From: an uncultured Clostridia bacterium
GTDB taxonomy: Bacteria; Bacillota; Clostridia; UBA1381
NCBI GenBank assembly: GCA_959602045.1
Contig: CAUGRT010000003.1
Span: forward strand, 62,001 to 126,000
Direction of reading: 5' to 3'
DNA length: 64,000 nucleotides
Part shown: positions 55,068 to 63,850 of the stretch, piece after piece
How positions within the stretch are numbered: the first letter of the stretch is position 1
How the letters are laid out: each line of letters opens with the position of its first letter
Program-made: the position numbers and the translations under genes
The notes under the pieces: generated by a model
Told to the model about the DNA's origin: nothing
Database searches by the model: none
What the model saw: only the letters and a program-made list of their open reading frames with translations

Positions 55068-55548
55068 AGGAAAAACCTCCTTCTATCAGAATATCCTTCA
55101 GCTTCTTTCTTCCGCGTGCAAGACGGGAGAGAACTGTTGATTGCTTCAATCCGGTCATTTCGGATATTTCCCCGGCTTTATATCCCTGATAATAATGCAA
55201 ATACAAAATCATTCGGTATTTTGGCGGCAATGCAAGAACCTCCTCCATAATAGAGGTTTCCTCCTCGCAGGTCATGTATTGCAAGACCTCATCATCCGAA
55301 ACCACACGCCTTGCCCAAGATGATTTCTGCATGTTTCTGCACCAATTCACAGCCGTTTTCATCAGCCACGCCTTTTCATGCGCTTTATTTTCAAATGCCG
55401 GTTTGTTTTCCATCAGCCGGATAAAGGCTTCGGATACCGCTTCCTCCGCGTCATATTTATTCTTCAGATAAACCAGGCACATTCTATACAAATCATCTGC
55501 ATACCGTTCGTAAATCTCCGAAAAATATGCGGAATCCTCTTTTGTCAC
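55060..55548 (-). CDS. ECF-type RNA polymerase sigma factor
   Basis: The 162-residue protein has region 2 (YADDLYRMCLVYLKNKYDAEEAVSEAFIRLM) and region 4 (LPPKYRMILYLHYYQGYKAGEISEMTGLKQSTVLSRLARGRKKLK) of ECF sigma factors. It would direct RNA polymerase to a small regulon and be restrained by the DUF4179 protein encoded next. The start is GTG at 55548 with AAAGGAG nine bases upstream. The leader holds a hairpin and a 14-bp palindrome that may take part in control. Confidence 0.9.
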   Translation of the reverse strand: MTKEDSAYFSEIYERYADDLYRMCLVYLKNKYDAEEAVSEAFIRLMENKPAFENKAHEKAWLMKTAVNWCRNMQKSSWARRVVSDDEVLQYMTCEEETSIMEEVLALPPKYRMILYLHYYQGYKAGEISEMTGLKQSTVLSRLARGRKKLKDILIEGGFSYV

Positions 55549-55573
55549 TTATAACAGCTCCTTTCTCGATCAG

Positions 55574-55618
55574 ACACTCCGATTCTCGGCGGAGTGTTTC
55601 GCTCGTATTTGCAAATAC
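55574..55618 (-). promoter_or_regulatory. Leader hairpin and operator-like palindrome of the sigma gene
   Basis: An 8-bp stem (55574-55581 with 55590-55597) lies just before the ribosome binding site, and a perfect 14-bp palindrome GTATTTGCAAATAC covers 55605-55618, next to a TATTAT box on the minus strand. This could be a regulator site or autoregulation; no known motif is matched. Confidence 0.4.
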
Positions 55619-55694
55619 ATATATAATACAATTCAGAGGAATGAATTATTGCATTTTCTATTGAATTTTATTTCTGTTAATCGCGAATATTAAA

Positions 55695-56046
55695 GAAAAC
55701 TCGTTTATTTATCATGCTATTCCATTTCAGACATCCGTTGCGTTGCACGGAACTCGCGTATAGACTATAGGTGCTGCTCTGAAAATTTATCTGTTTTTCA
55801 TGCTATTCCGGCTCGAACATCCGTTGCGTTGCGCTGAACTCGTATACAGACTACAAGTGTGGCTCTGAAAATTCATCTATTTATCATTCTATTCCGGCTC
55901 AGACATCCGTTACATCGTGCGGAACTCGCGTACAGACCACAAGTGTGGCTCTGAAAATTCATCTGTTTATCATTCTATTCCGGCTCAGACATCCGTTACG
56001 TTGCACGGAACTCGCCTCCATAGACTGATAAACAGATGAATTTTCA
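55695..56046 (+). repeat. Tandem array of the palindromic element, copy 6 (four units, 86-bp period)
   Basis: Units start at equivalent bases 55712, 55798, 55884 and 55970, exactly 86 bases apart. Each has a left arm and the core (ACATCCGTT and AACTCG segments). In units 1-3 the right arm is replaced by a short segment with a CCACAAGTGTGG-like hairpin that leads into the next left arm. Only the last unit is closed by a full right arm (56020-56046), pairing with 55952-55978 over 27 bp with one mismatch. Confidence 0.88.
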
Positions 56047-56229
56047 ATTTAAGATTTCTGTAACAGTATAGCATACCTTATTGGTATCTGCAAGCGGTGG
56101 GATTGTTACATGAGTTTTACATTTTTATGATGTTTTAACGCATTTTTTTAACAACTTCGTAGTTTTAAATAAAAGCAGTGCAAAGGAAACGGCAAAAAAC
56201 AGAAAAAACAGAAAAAAATAAAGAAAGTG

Positions 56230-56258
56230 TTGTTTTAAAACCTTGAATATGCTATAAT
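56230..56258 (+). promoter_or_regulatory. Promoter of the YkgJ-type gene
   Basis: TTGTTT (56230-56235) and TATAAT (56253-56258) are 17 bases apart. A second possible pair, TTGAAT (56243-56248) with TATAAT at 56267-56272 and an 18-base spacer, overlaps it. Confidence 0.6.
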
Positions 56259-56303
56259 AATATCCGTATAATATTATTATAGAACAGGAGTACGAATGAC
56301 TGT

Positions 56304-56819
56304 ATGAAAAGCGCATATGTGTATTTACAGCTTTATAAGCTATTTGATAAAGTAACGCCGATAAAGATTGACTGCGGACAGCTTTGCGAAAGCGCCTGTT
56401 GTCAGGGAGATGACAGCGGAATGTTTTTATTTCCCGGCGAAGAATCTGTCTATAAGCTGTTGGAACCGGAATGGATTCGGATTGAAAATACTGATTTTAC
56501 TTATGAATTTGACGGAAAAACCTATAGAGTTCCCATTGCGCTTTGTAACGGTCACTGCGATCGTTTCGAACGTCCGCTGGCATGCAGAATTTTTCCGCTG
56601 ACTCCGTATATTAACGCTGACAACACTCTGGAAATCATCATTGACCCCAGAGCAAAGGGGATTTGCCGATTGGCGCAAGGCTTCGAATTGGAGGACTTTT
56701 CTCCCCTGTTTATTAAAAACATTCGGCGCACATTTAAGCTTTTAGCCAAGAATCCGCGCATTTATGCATTCTTGAAAGAATACTCGGCATATCTTGATGA
56801 ATTTCAGCGTTTCTTTTAA
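56304..56819 (+). CDS. YkgJ-family cysteine-cluster protein
   Basis: The 171-residue protein has eight cysteines in the pattern of the YkgJ/zinc- or iron-chelating family: Cys24, Cys28, Cys32 and Cys33 (CGQLCESACC), Cys81 and Cys85 (CNGHC), Cys94 (PLACRIFP) and Cys121 (GICRLA). They probably bind a metal or Fe-S cluster; the role is unknown. The AGGAG site is 14 bases from the ATG. Between them ATG-ACT-GTA-TGA makes a three-codon frame whose stop overlaps the start (ATGA), which could couple translation. A terminator follows before the VanW gene. Confidence 0.82.
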   Translation: MKSAYVYLQLYKLFDKVTPIKIDCGQLCESACCQGDDSGMFLFPGEESVYKLLEPEWIRIENTDFTYEFDGKTYRVPIALCNGHCDRFERPLACRIFPLTPYINADNTLEIIIDPRAKGICRLAQGFELEDFSPLFIKNIRRTFKLLAKNPRIYAFLKEYSAYLDEFQRFF

Positions 56820-56836
56820 AAGCAACGTGTATTCCC

Positions 56837-56875
56837 TAACGCAAACACGCCCGCACGGACTGCGTTAAGTTTTTT
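56837..56875 (+). terminator. Terminator of the YkgJ-type gene
   Basis: A 7-bp stem (56837-56843 with 56861-56867) around a GC-rich loop is followed by a run of T (56870-56875). Confidence 0.6.
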
Positions 56876-56907
56876 GAGCAGCGGGCAGAAAGGTTACGGT
56901 ATTTTTT

Positions 56908-58728
56908 ATGTCAGAAAAAAATACACCCGATTTATCACAAAATCCTACAGATGATGCACCCACCATTGTCGGAAAAGAGGCGCAGGATATTATTTCAGCC
57001 GCTTCGGAACACGTTGAACCGGATATGGATGCCACACAAAAAATCAATCTTGTAAAATCAAAAAAAGAATCCCAGGAAGAACCGTCCGCGGAGTCGGCTA
57101 CCGATGATCTCCCCGATGTCGAGGATGATTTTGCCCCGATATTTTTCACACGTGAGGACGTCGTTGGAGAACGACCGGAAGATGAGATTGATCCCTATAC
57201 CGAAGTGGAGGAAGAAGTGAAAAAAACTCCAAAACATACTGCAAAAAAGAATTTTCAAAAAAAGCTGAAAAAAGTATTGAAACGTTGGAAAAAAATCAAA
57301 AAGCCCGTATCCATCGCATGTGCAGCCGCAGTCGGTGTTTTTATTGTGCTTTACATAATTTGTGCCGCTTCGCTCCCGACCGACACCATTGCAAAAAATG
57401 TTTATATTGAGGCTTTGAATGTAGGCGGTTTGACCTACGACGAGGCTTTGGCTTCGGTAAAGGCTACCTATCTGTTTGAAGATCAGAAAGTGACATTGCG
57501 CTGCGAGAATCAAACCTTTGAATTTGACGGTTTGGACATCGGCTTATCCGCCAGTCCGGAAGAAACGACTCAAAAGGCATTTTCCTATGCAAAATCGGGA
57601 AATCAATTTTCAAACACGCTGAAAGCAATGGGATTGTTGCTCCATCGGCATACGGTGATTCCGGTTGCGGATATTAATCATGAAAAACTGGATGAAAAAC
57701 TGCAACAATTCGGTATGCAGGTTTACGGCGAATTGGTCGGTCATTATGTTGAGGTTCGCGACAATAACGAAGCGACGGTCTGGCCGGGGCATACCGGATT
57801 TGACGGCGATGTTTCCGAAGCACAAAAGGATGTTTTAAACGCTTTTTCAAAAGAACAGTTTACCAACATCCCCGTAACGCTCAAATCCGCTCCGCCATCG
57901 GACATTACGGTCGAACAATTTGATTTAGCGGTATATAAAGATCCCACCGATGCATATTATGAAGTATCCAATGGTCAAGTAACGGTCGTTCCCGAAGAAA
58001 ACGGACGCTATATCGACAAAGAAAAAGTTGCGCCAATGCTTGCCACCGTAAAAGAAGGCTGTGACCCGGTCATCATTCCGTGGGAAACCGCTTATGCTGA
58101 CATCACCGCCGAAAGTCTGCAAAAAAAGCTTTTTGCGGATGTATTGGCTTCTTATTCTACGTATTACGGCAACTCAACCGCAAACCGCAGCGCCAATGTA
58201 GCCAGAGCCTCCAGCCTACTCAACGGCGCGGTATTGGGAGCAGGCGAAATTTTCTCCTTTAATGACCGTGTTGGTGAACGAACAACCTATAACGGTTTTT
58301 ATACCGCACCGGAATATGTAAACGGCGAAACGGTTCAAGGCATTGGCGGCGGTACTTGTCAAGTCAGCACAACGCTTTACAGTGCAGTGTTGTATGCCGG
58401 ACTGGATATTATCTCGCGTACCAACCACATGTTTACGGTTTCCTATGCACCGCTCGGTCAGGATGCAACAGTTGCAGACGGCGGTCTGGATTTCCAATTC
58501 AGAAATAATACCGAATACCCCATTAAGGTCAGCTCCCATACCGATGGTTCCTCTATTTATGTAGATATTATCGGTACTGCATGGGATCCGCCGCGCACCG
58601 TGAAGCTTGATCATTCCGTTTCCTACGGTTCGGGCGGCACATATGTATACTCCAAACGGTATATTTACGAAAACGATGAATGTATCGCCGATGAAGAGCT
58701 GCCCTCCAGTTATTATAAAGCGCATTAA
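56908..58728 (+). CDS. VanW-family membrane-anchored protein
   Basis: The 606-residue protein has an acidic cytoplasmic N-terminus of about 110 residues, a Lys-rich stretch, one membrane helix (about 143-162) and a long extracellular part. This includes peptidoglycan-binding-like repeats (LNVGGLTYDEALASVKATY, FEFDGLDIGLSASPEE) and a C-terminal VanW domain (FSFNDRVGERTTYNGF, VQGIGGGTCQVSTTLYSA, RTNHMFTVSYAPLGQDATV). VanW proteins occur near cell-wall genes, but the domain is not a proven resistance factor and no van gene is nearby. AAAGG lies about 14 bases before the ATG. It converges on tmk. Confidence 0.85.
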   Translation: MSEKNTPDLSQNPTDDAPTIVGKEAQDIISAASEHVEPDMDATQKINLVKSKKESQEEPSAESATDDLPDVEDDFAPIFFTREDVVGERPEDEIDPYTEVEEEVKKTPKHTAKKNFQKKLKKVLKRWKKIKKPVSIACAAAVGVFIVLYIICAASLPTDTIAKNVYIEALNVGGLTYDEALASVKATYLFEDQKVTLRCENQTFEFDGLDIGLSASPEETTQKAFSYAKSGNQFSNTLKAMGLLLHRHTVIPVADINHEKLDEKLQQFGMQVYGELVGHYVEVRDNNEATVWPGHTGFDGDVSEAQKDVLNAFSKEQFTNIPVTLKSAPPSDITVEQFDLAVYKDPTDAYYEVSNGQVTVVPEENGRYIDKEKVAPMLATVKEGCDPVIIPWETAYADITAESLQKKLFADVLASYSTYYGNSTANRSANVARASSLLNGAVLGAGEIFSFNDRVGERTTYNGFYTAPEYVNGETVQGIGGGTCQVSTTLYSAVLYAGLDIISRTNHMFTVSYAPLGQDATVADGGLDFQFRNNTEYPIKVSSHTDGSSIYVDIIGTAWDPPRTVKLDHSVSYGSGGTYVYSKRYIYENDECIADEELPSSYYKAH

Positions 58729-58732
58729 AAAA

Positions 58733-58776
58733 AACCTCATGAAGCGGTTCCATACCGACTCCATGAGGTTCTTTTT
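58733..58776. terminator. Bidirectional terminator between the VanW gene and tmk
   Basis: A 9-bp stem (58733-58741 with 58762-58770) encloses a small inner hairpin and is flanked by poly-A on the left and CTTTTT on the right, so it serves both genes. Confidence 0.8.
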
Positions 58777-59443
58777 ATAAAAGCTGTTTTATTTTCTGAT
58801 AGATTTCATCATGAATTTGCTCAATCGTCCGAATGTTTTCACCATTCACGCAGGAGATAATCTGCCAATTGTATTTCCTTGCAACAAAAAGCGCGTTTTC
58901 ATAGCTTTTTTGCAAATACCCGCGATTGCTTTCATGGATGTCTTTTTGCGCCGCTCCTGTAATTTTATTTGCGCGTTCACGCATGAGCCGTGCGCCGTAT
59001 TCGGGCGGCATATCCAGAAATATCGTAATATCTGGCTGCGGCAACGCCAAGCGATTGTATTCCAAATCGAACAGCCATTCCAGAAAATTATTTTTTTCCC
59101 GAATGTCCTCTATTTTTCCGGCTTGATGAATCATATTGGAGGATACATAACGATCTGCTATAATCGTCTTTCCGTCCAAATAATCTTTTCCCCAGTCCTT
59201 TTTAAAGGTTGCATACCGATCCGCCGCAAAAAACACGGACGCCGCATAGGCATTGACATCCTCCGGCTTTGTGCCGAATTCGCCGTTTAAATACATTTTC
59301 ACCAAAGTTGATGATTCCTGCTCATAAGCCGGGAAAGAAACCAATCTTACATCCGACTCCTGTGAAAGGCGTTTTTGCAAAAGCTCCGTCTGCGTCTGCT
59401 TGCCGCTTGCGTCCACACCATCGACAGCTATTAAAAATCCCAT
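58775..59443 (-). CDS. tmk: Thymidylate kinase
   Basis: The 222-residue protein has the P-loop FLIAVDGVDASGKQTQ, the DRYVSSNMIHQAG segment (DRX motif region) and the lid region RLMRERANKITGAAQKD. These fit dTMP kinases, which phosphorylate dTMP to dTDP; the acidic residue pattern is slightly unusual, so another deoxynucleotide kinase is possible. Its ATG has AAGGAG upstream. It follows the TagA-like gene by three bases and so is cotranscribed with it. Confidence 0.85.
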   Translation of the reverse strand: MGFLIAVDGVDASGKQTQTELLQKRLSQESDVRLVSFPAYEQESSTLVKMYLNGEFGTKPEDVNAYAASVFFAADRYATFKKDWGKDYLDGKTIIADRYVSSNMIHQAGKIEDIREKNNFLEWLFDLEYNRLALPQPDITIFLDMPPEYGARLMRERANKITGAAQKDIHESNRGYLQKSYENALFVARKYNWQIISCVNGENIRTIEQIHDEIYQKIKQLL

Positions 59444-59446
59444 GTA

Positions 59447-60190
59447 TTACTCCTTATCCTGGCTGTATTTCTTTCCTTTTGCCAAAACAGTTGCCGCAAA
59501 TTTCGGCAAATCCATCATTCGCCCGATACGCCACGGTTCTTTCATTAAGCGGTAAAACCACTCCATTCCGATTTTACACCAAAAATCCGGTGCTCTCTCC
59601 ACACGTCCGGCAAAAACATCCAAGCTGCCGCCGATTCCCATCGCCACTTTGACGCGCAGCTCATCCTTATGCGCATAAATCCATCGCTCCTGCTTTGGCG
59701 CACCCAGACAAACAAACACAATATCCGCGCCGGATTCGTTGATTTCGCGTACAATTTCCGCTTCATCCTCCGGCTGAAAATATCCGTTTCTCATACCGAC
59801 AATATGCAGCTCCGGATAATCCTTTCGCAGATTATTCGCCGCTTCCTCCGCCACTCCCGGCTTGCCGCCGAACAAGAACAGCTTATGATTGGTATAATTG
59901 AGCTTTTCCAAAACCTTTCTGGCAATGTCATACCCTGCGGCACGCTCGCTGATCGGTTTCTTCAAAATCTTCGAGGCATAGACAACACCGATCCCATCGG
60001 CGGTCAAAAGATCCGATTCATTCAGCATCGCGCAAAACTCCGGATCGCGGTATGCCGCCATAATGATCTCCGAATTGGGGGTAAACACTGTATGCAGCCT
60101 GTCTTCATTAAAGAATCCCATAATCTTATCTGCCGCTTCAGCGATATTTACCATATCCACCTTAACGCCTAAAATATTAACCTTGTTCAT
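59447..60190 (-). CDS. WecG/TagA/CpsF-family glycosyltransferase
   Basis: The 247-residue protein has the GT26 family segments TPNSEIIMAAYRDPEF, LLTADGIGVVYASKIL, LFGGKPGVAEEAANNL, VCLGAPKQERWIYAHKD and the WFYRLMKEPWRIGRM ending. Members transfer N-acetylmannosaminuronate or N-acetylmannosamine to lipid-linked sugars in cell-surface polymers such as wall teichoic acid; the sugar here is not known. It lies between citrate synthase and tmk on the same strand with short gaps. Confidence 0.9.
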   Translation of the reverse strand: MNKVNILGVKVDMVNIAEAADKIMGFFNEDRLHTVFTPNSEIIMAAYRDPEFCAMLNESDLLTADGIGVVYASKILKKPISERAAGYDIARKVLEKLNYTNHKLFLFGGKPGVAEEAANNLRKDYPELHIVGMRNGYFQPEDEAEIVREINESGADIVFVCLGAPKQERWIYAHKDELRVKVAMGIGGSLDVFAGRVERAPDFWCKIGMEWFYRLMKEPWRIGRMMDLPKFAATVLAKGKKYSQDKE

Positions 60191-60209
60191 TCTTTGCTAC
60201 CTTTCATTC

Positions 60210-61574
60210 TCACCGTTCCGCCAAAGGCTTATAGGTTCTTGTTTTGATTAACGATTTATATGCCGGACGAATAATTCTGGAGCAGCCTAACGTTTCCTCC
60301 AGTCGATGTGCACACCATCCAACGCTTCTGGACATCGCAAACAATGGCGTAAACATATCGGATGAGATTCCCAGCATTTTATAAACGAACCCGGAATACA
60401 TATCCACATTCGCACACATTACCTTGCTGTTTTTCTTAACCTCCGCAAAAACCTCCGGCGTCAGACGTTCTACGGCTTTATACAAATTAAATTCCTTTTC
60501 AAATTCCGGTTTCTGAGCAACCAGCCGTTCCGCTCTCTCTTTCAGCAAAACGCATCGGGGATCGCTGTAGGTATAAATCGCATGACCCATTCCATAGATC
60601 AACCCCTCACCGTCAAACGCCTCCCTGCGGAGAATCTTTGCCAGATAATCGCGAACCTCACTGTCATTCTCCCAATTTGCCACATGCTCCTCAATATCCG
60701 CCATCATGCCCATAACCTTGGCATTTGCGCCGCCGTGCTTCGGGCCTTTCAAAGAACCGATGGCTGCCGCAAGCGCACTATACGTATCGGTTCCCGATGA
60801 AGATACCACTCTGGTGGTAAAGGTGGAGTTGTTACCGCCGCCATGCTCTGCATGAATCATCAGCAAAACATCCAGCATTTCCGCTTCCTCGCGTGTATAT
60901 TGATTATCCCTGCGCATCATGTATAGAAAATTCTCCGATGTAGAAATTCTCGGCTGCGGCGCATGCAAAAACAAGCTGTTTCCGTCATGGTAATGGCTCT
61001 TTGCCTGAAAGCCGTATGCCGCCATAACCGGCAAACGCGCAATCAGCTCAATAGACTGCCGCAAAATATTTCCGGCGCTGATTTCATCCGGGTTGTCATC
61101 ATACGAATATGCCGCCAAAACACTGCGCGCCATTTTGTTCATAATATTCTTGCTCGGCGCTTTTAAAATCATATCCTCCGCAAATCCCTTCGGTAAGGGT
61201 CGGAGATTTCCGATCAAACGGGTAAAATCCTTCAATGTCTGCCGATCCGGCAGGTTGCCGAACAGCAGCAAATATACAACTTCTTCAAAGCCGTAGCGTC
61301 CCTCTTCCTCGGCATGATGAACTAAGTCCGTGATGTCATATCCTCTGTAGCGCAAATGTCCCTCTGTCGGAATCTTTTCGCCGTCATCAATATAATATCC
61401 GGTAACCGCGCCCACGGAAGTCAAGCCGGCAATAACACCTGTGCCGTCCTCGTTTCTTAATCCTCTTTTTACTCCGTATTTTTTAAACGTTTCCCGCGGA
61501 AACGGGGTGTACATTCCCTCCGCCTGATGCTGAAAACGTTCCTTAAGCGCTTCCCTTTCCTCAGCTGTCAACAT
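60210..61574 (-). CDS. Citrate synthase
   Basis: The 454-residue protein has the citrate synthase segments LRYRGYDITDLV, IHAEHGGGNNSTFTTRVV with the first catalytic His, KGPKHGGANAKVMGMM with the second and VNVDMYSGF-like NVDMYSGFVYKMLG with the catalytic Asp. It condenses acetyl-CoA and oxaloacetate. The enzyme is somewhat longer than Bacillus CitZ (372 residues), with an extra N-terminal stretch of about 30 residues. No aconitase or isocitrate dehydrogenase is next to it. AAAGGA lies eleven bases before the ATG. Confidence 0.93.
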   Translation of the reverse strand: MLTAEEREALKERFQHQAEGMYTPFPRETFKKYGVKRGLRNEDGTGVIAGLTSVGAVTGYYIDDGEKIPTEGHLRYRGYDITDLVHHAEEEGRYGFEEVVYLLLFGNLPDRQTLKDFTRLIGNLRPLPKGFAEDMILKAPSKNIMNKMARSVLAAYSYDDNPDEISAGNILRQSIELIARLPVMAAYGFQAKSHYHDGNSLFLHAPQPRISTSENFLYMMRRDNQYTREEAEMLDVLLMIHAEHGGGNNSTFTTRVVSSSGTDTYSALAAAIGSLKGPKHGGANAKVMGMMADIEEHVANWENDSEVRDYLAKILRREAFDGEGLIYGMGHAIYTYSDPRCVLLKERAERLVAQKPEFEKEFNLYKAVERLTPEVFAEVKKNSKVMCANVDMYSGFVYKMLGISSDMFTPLFAMSRSVGWCAHRLEETLGCSRIIRPAYKSLIKTRTYKPLAER

Positions 61575-61619
61575 AAATCATCATTTCCTTTCCTCACGGT
61601 CTGCCACCGCTTATTCTGT

Positions 61620-63827
61620 CTATATAAGGCTTAACTGGAAATCCTCCTTTTTTAAAAAGCTCCCTGCCGCCGGTATATTCTTCGTGGTATAATGCTTCAA
61701 ATCCTCCACTCCGCAATCCTCCGCAAACATCACACGCGCAAGCTTTGCACCCTTTTTACGGATTGTCATAACCTGTACGCCCTGCGTGCTCTTGGTTGCC
61801 TTTAGCGGAATCTTATCCGTATTCAAGCACAGTACCTTATTATTGTCCGCAAATGCCACAATCTCCCGATCCTGCTCTAAAAATTCAATGCCGCATATTG
61901 GAGATTTATCGCTATATGCCCCGATCAGTTTCTTTCGATTGGTTTTGGTTGCATAATTGCTGACCTCGATTTTTGCCATTTTTCCGTTTTCAAATGCAAA
62001 CAGCATCATGCCGCTATAGTCTGTCGTAACTACAGTATACAATATTTTTTCATTTTCGTCAAGTTCCAACAAGCCCGGCAAATACTCTCCCATCGCACTG
62101 ACCTTGCCATCCGGCAAATCATATGTTTTCATTTTATAAACCGTACTCTTATTGGAGAAGAACAGCAGCTCGGATTTATTGGTTGTTTCAAGCGTCTGGA
62201 AAACAAAATCGTCCTCTTTCAGCTTTTGCTCTGCCGTAGTAGACCGCAGTGATACCGCACTGACCTTCTTAATATAATTTTCCTTGGTGAAGAAAATTGT
62301 CAGCGGATAATCCTCAATATGTTCTTCCTCCTTGTACTCCGTCAGCTCCTCACCGCTAATCAGCGTTGTTTTCCGATCTTGACCGTATTTTTTCGCAATA
62401 TTTCTAAGCTGCGAGGCAATCAGTTTCTTGATTTCCTTTTCGCTCTCCAGAATCCGATTCAGTTCCTCCAGTTCCTCAATCAGCTTTTCAATTTCGGAAG
62501 TACGGTTTAAAATATATTCCTTATTTAAGTTCCGCAGTTTGATTTCCGCGATATACTCCGCCTGAACGCGGTCGATATTGAAGCCCTCCATCAAATTCGG
62601 CACAACATCCTGCTCGCGCTCCGTGTGACGAATGATCGAAATCGCTTTATCAATATCCAGTAAAATCTTCTTTAAACCGGTCAGTAAGTGCAGCTTCTCG
62701 CTCTTTTTCGTAATATCATACTTTAAGCTATTCTTGATACAACCGATACGGAACTGCACCCATTGCTCCAAAATTTCCCGAATCCCCAAAACCATCGGAC
62801 GATTTTTAATGAGGATATTGAAATTGCAACTAAAAGAGTCCTCCAACGGCGTCATCTTAAATAATTTCAGCATCAAAGCGTCCGGGTCGGTACCGCGCTT
62901 TAAATCCAATGTGATTTTAAAACCATTCAATCCGGTTTCATCTCTCGCGTCCGATATTTCCCTCAGCTTATTTGCCTTAATCAACTCCATGATTTTGGAA
63001 ATAATCGCCTCGGACGTGGTGGTGTATGGGATTTCCGTAATCTCAATACAATTGTTTTTGGAATCATACTGATATTTTGAACGCAGCTTGAAGCTTCCGC
63101 GTCCGGTTTCGTAGATTTTCGCCATTTCCTCACGGTTGTAAATCAACTCCGCGCCCATCGAAAAGTCCGGCGCCGGCATGATTTCCATCAAATCCGTATT
63201 GGGATTTTTCATATAAGCAATCGTTGCTTCACAAACCTCGCGCAGGTTAAAGGAACAGATATTGCTTGCCATACCCACGGCAATTCCCTGATTAGGATTG
63301 ACAATAATATTCGGAAATGCCGCCGGCAGCAGAACCGGTTCCTTTAATTCACCGTCATAGTTATCCACAAACTCTACGGTATTTTTATTAATATCCCCGA
63401 ACAACTCCTGGCAAATCGGCTCCAGACGCACCTCGGTATAACGGGATGCCGCATACGCCATATCGCGCGAATACTGTTTACCGAAGTTTCCTTGGGATTC
63501 CACCAACGGATGCAGCAGCGCCTCATTTCCGCGCGTCAGACGTACCAGCGTTTCATAAATCGCGCTGTCACCATGCGGATTCAGCTTCATGGTTTGTCCG
63601 ACTACATTGGCGGATTTTGTCAGCTTTCCGCCCAGTAATCCCATTTTGTACATTGTATAAAGCAGCTTTCGATGCGCCGGCTTTAAGCCGTCAATCTCCG
63701 GAATTGCACGCGACACAATTACGCTCATCGCATAAGGCATATAATTTTCTTCAAGCGTTCTTGTAATCGGCTGTTCATCAATCGGTGCTTCAATAATAAT
63801 TTCTTCTTCTTTTTTCTTTCTTGCCAA
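61620..63827 (-). CDS. parC: DNA topoisomerase IV subunit A
   Basis: The 735-residue protein has the type IIA topoisomerase breakage-reunion domain: PEIDGLKPAHRKLLY, NPHGDSAIYETLVR (quinolone-resistance region with wild-type-like Ser88) and catalytic Tyr130 (AASRYTEVRL). A beta-pinwheel C-terminal domain follows. The C-terminal part shows no GyrA box (QRRGG), which favours ParC over GyrA. The start is TTG at 63827 with AAAGGA ten bases upstream. It follows parE by 23 bases. Confidence 0.9.
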   Translation of the reverse strand: MARKKKEEEIIIEAPIDEQPITRTLEENYMPYAMSVIVSRAIPEIDGLKPAHRKLLYTMYKMGLLGGKLTKSANVVGQTMKLNPHGDSAIYETLVRLTRGNEALLHPLVESQGNFGKQYSRDMAYAASRYTEVRLEPICQELFGDINKNTVEFVDNYDGELKEPVLLPAAFPNIIVNPNQGIAVGMASNICSFNLREVCEATIAYMKNPNTDLMEIMPAPDFSMGAELIYNREEMAKIYETGRGSFKLRSKYQYDSKNNCIEITEIPYTTTSEAIISKIMELIKANKLREISDARDETGLNGFKITLDLKRGTDPDALMLKLFKMTPLEDSFSCNFNILIKNRPMVLGIREILEQWVQFRIGCIKNSLKYDITKKSEKLHLLTGLKKILLDIDKAISIIRHTEREQDVVPNLMEGFNIDRVQAEYIAEIKLRNLNKEYILNRTSEIEKLIEELEELNRILESEKEIKKLIASQLRNIAKKYGQDRKTTLISGEELTEYKEEEHIEDYPLTIFFTKENYIKKVSAVSLRSTTAEQKLKEDDFVFQTLETTNKSELLFFSNKSTVYKMKTYDLPDGKVSAMGEYLPGLLELDENEKILYTVVTTDYSGMMLFAFENGKMAKIEVSNYATKTNRKKLIGAYSDKSPICGIEFLEQDREIVAFADNNKVLCLNTDKIPLKATKSTQGVQVMTIRKKGAKLARVMFAEDCGVEDLKHYTTKNIPAAGSFLKKEDFQLSLI

Positions 63828-63850
63828 AGCTCATTATTCCTTTCCGAAAC

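Larger units (their letters stand above)
55549..56303. other. Gene-free region of 755 bp between sigma gene and YkgJ-type gene
   Basis: It holds the sigma gene leader (55549-55640), the tandem palindromic array (55695-56046) and the promoter of the YkgJ-type gene (56230-56258). The rest (about 56047-56225) is A/T-rich, with long poly-A and poly-T runs and no supported gene. Confidence 0.7.

Noticed and set aside
55695..56046. CRISPR array
   Set aside because: The repeats are long and run directly into each other at an 86-base period with no unique spacers, and no cas gene is present.
56908..58728. Vancomycin-resistance determinant
   Set aside because: VanW domains are widespread in Firmicutes without resistance, and no vanA/H/X/R/S genes are nearby.
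61620..63827. Naming this gene gyrA
   Set aside because: No GyrA box is visible in the C-terminal domain and the length (735) fits ParC; the adjacent parE end agrees.
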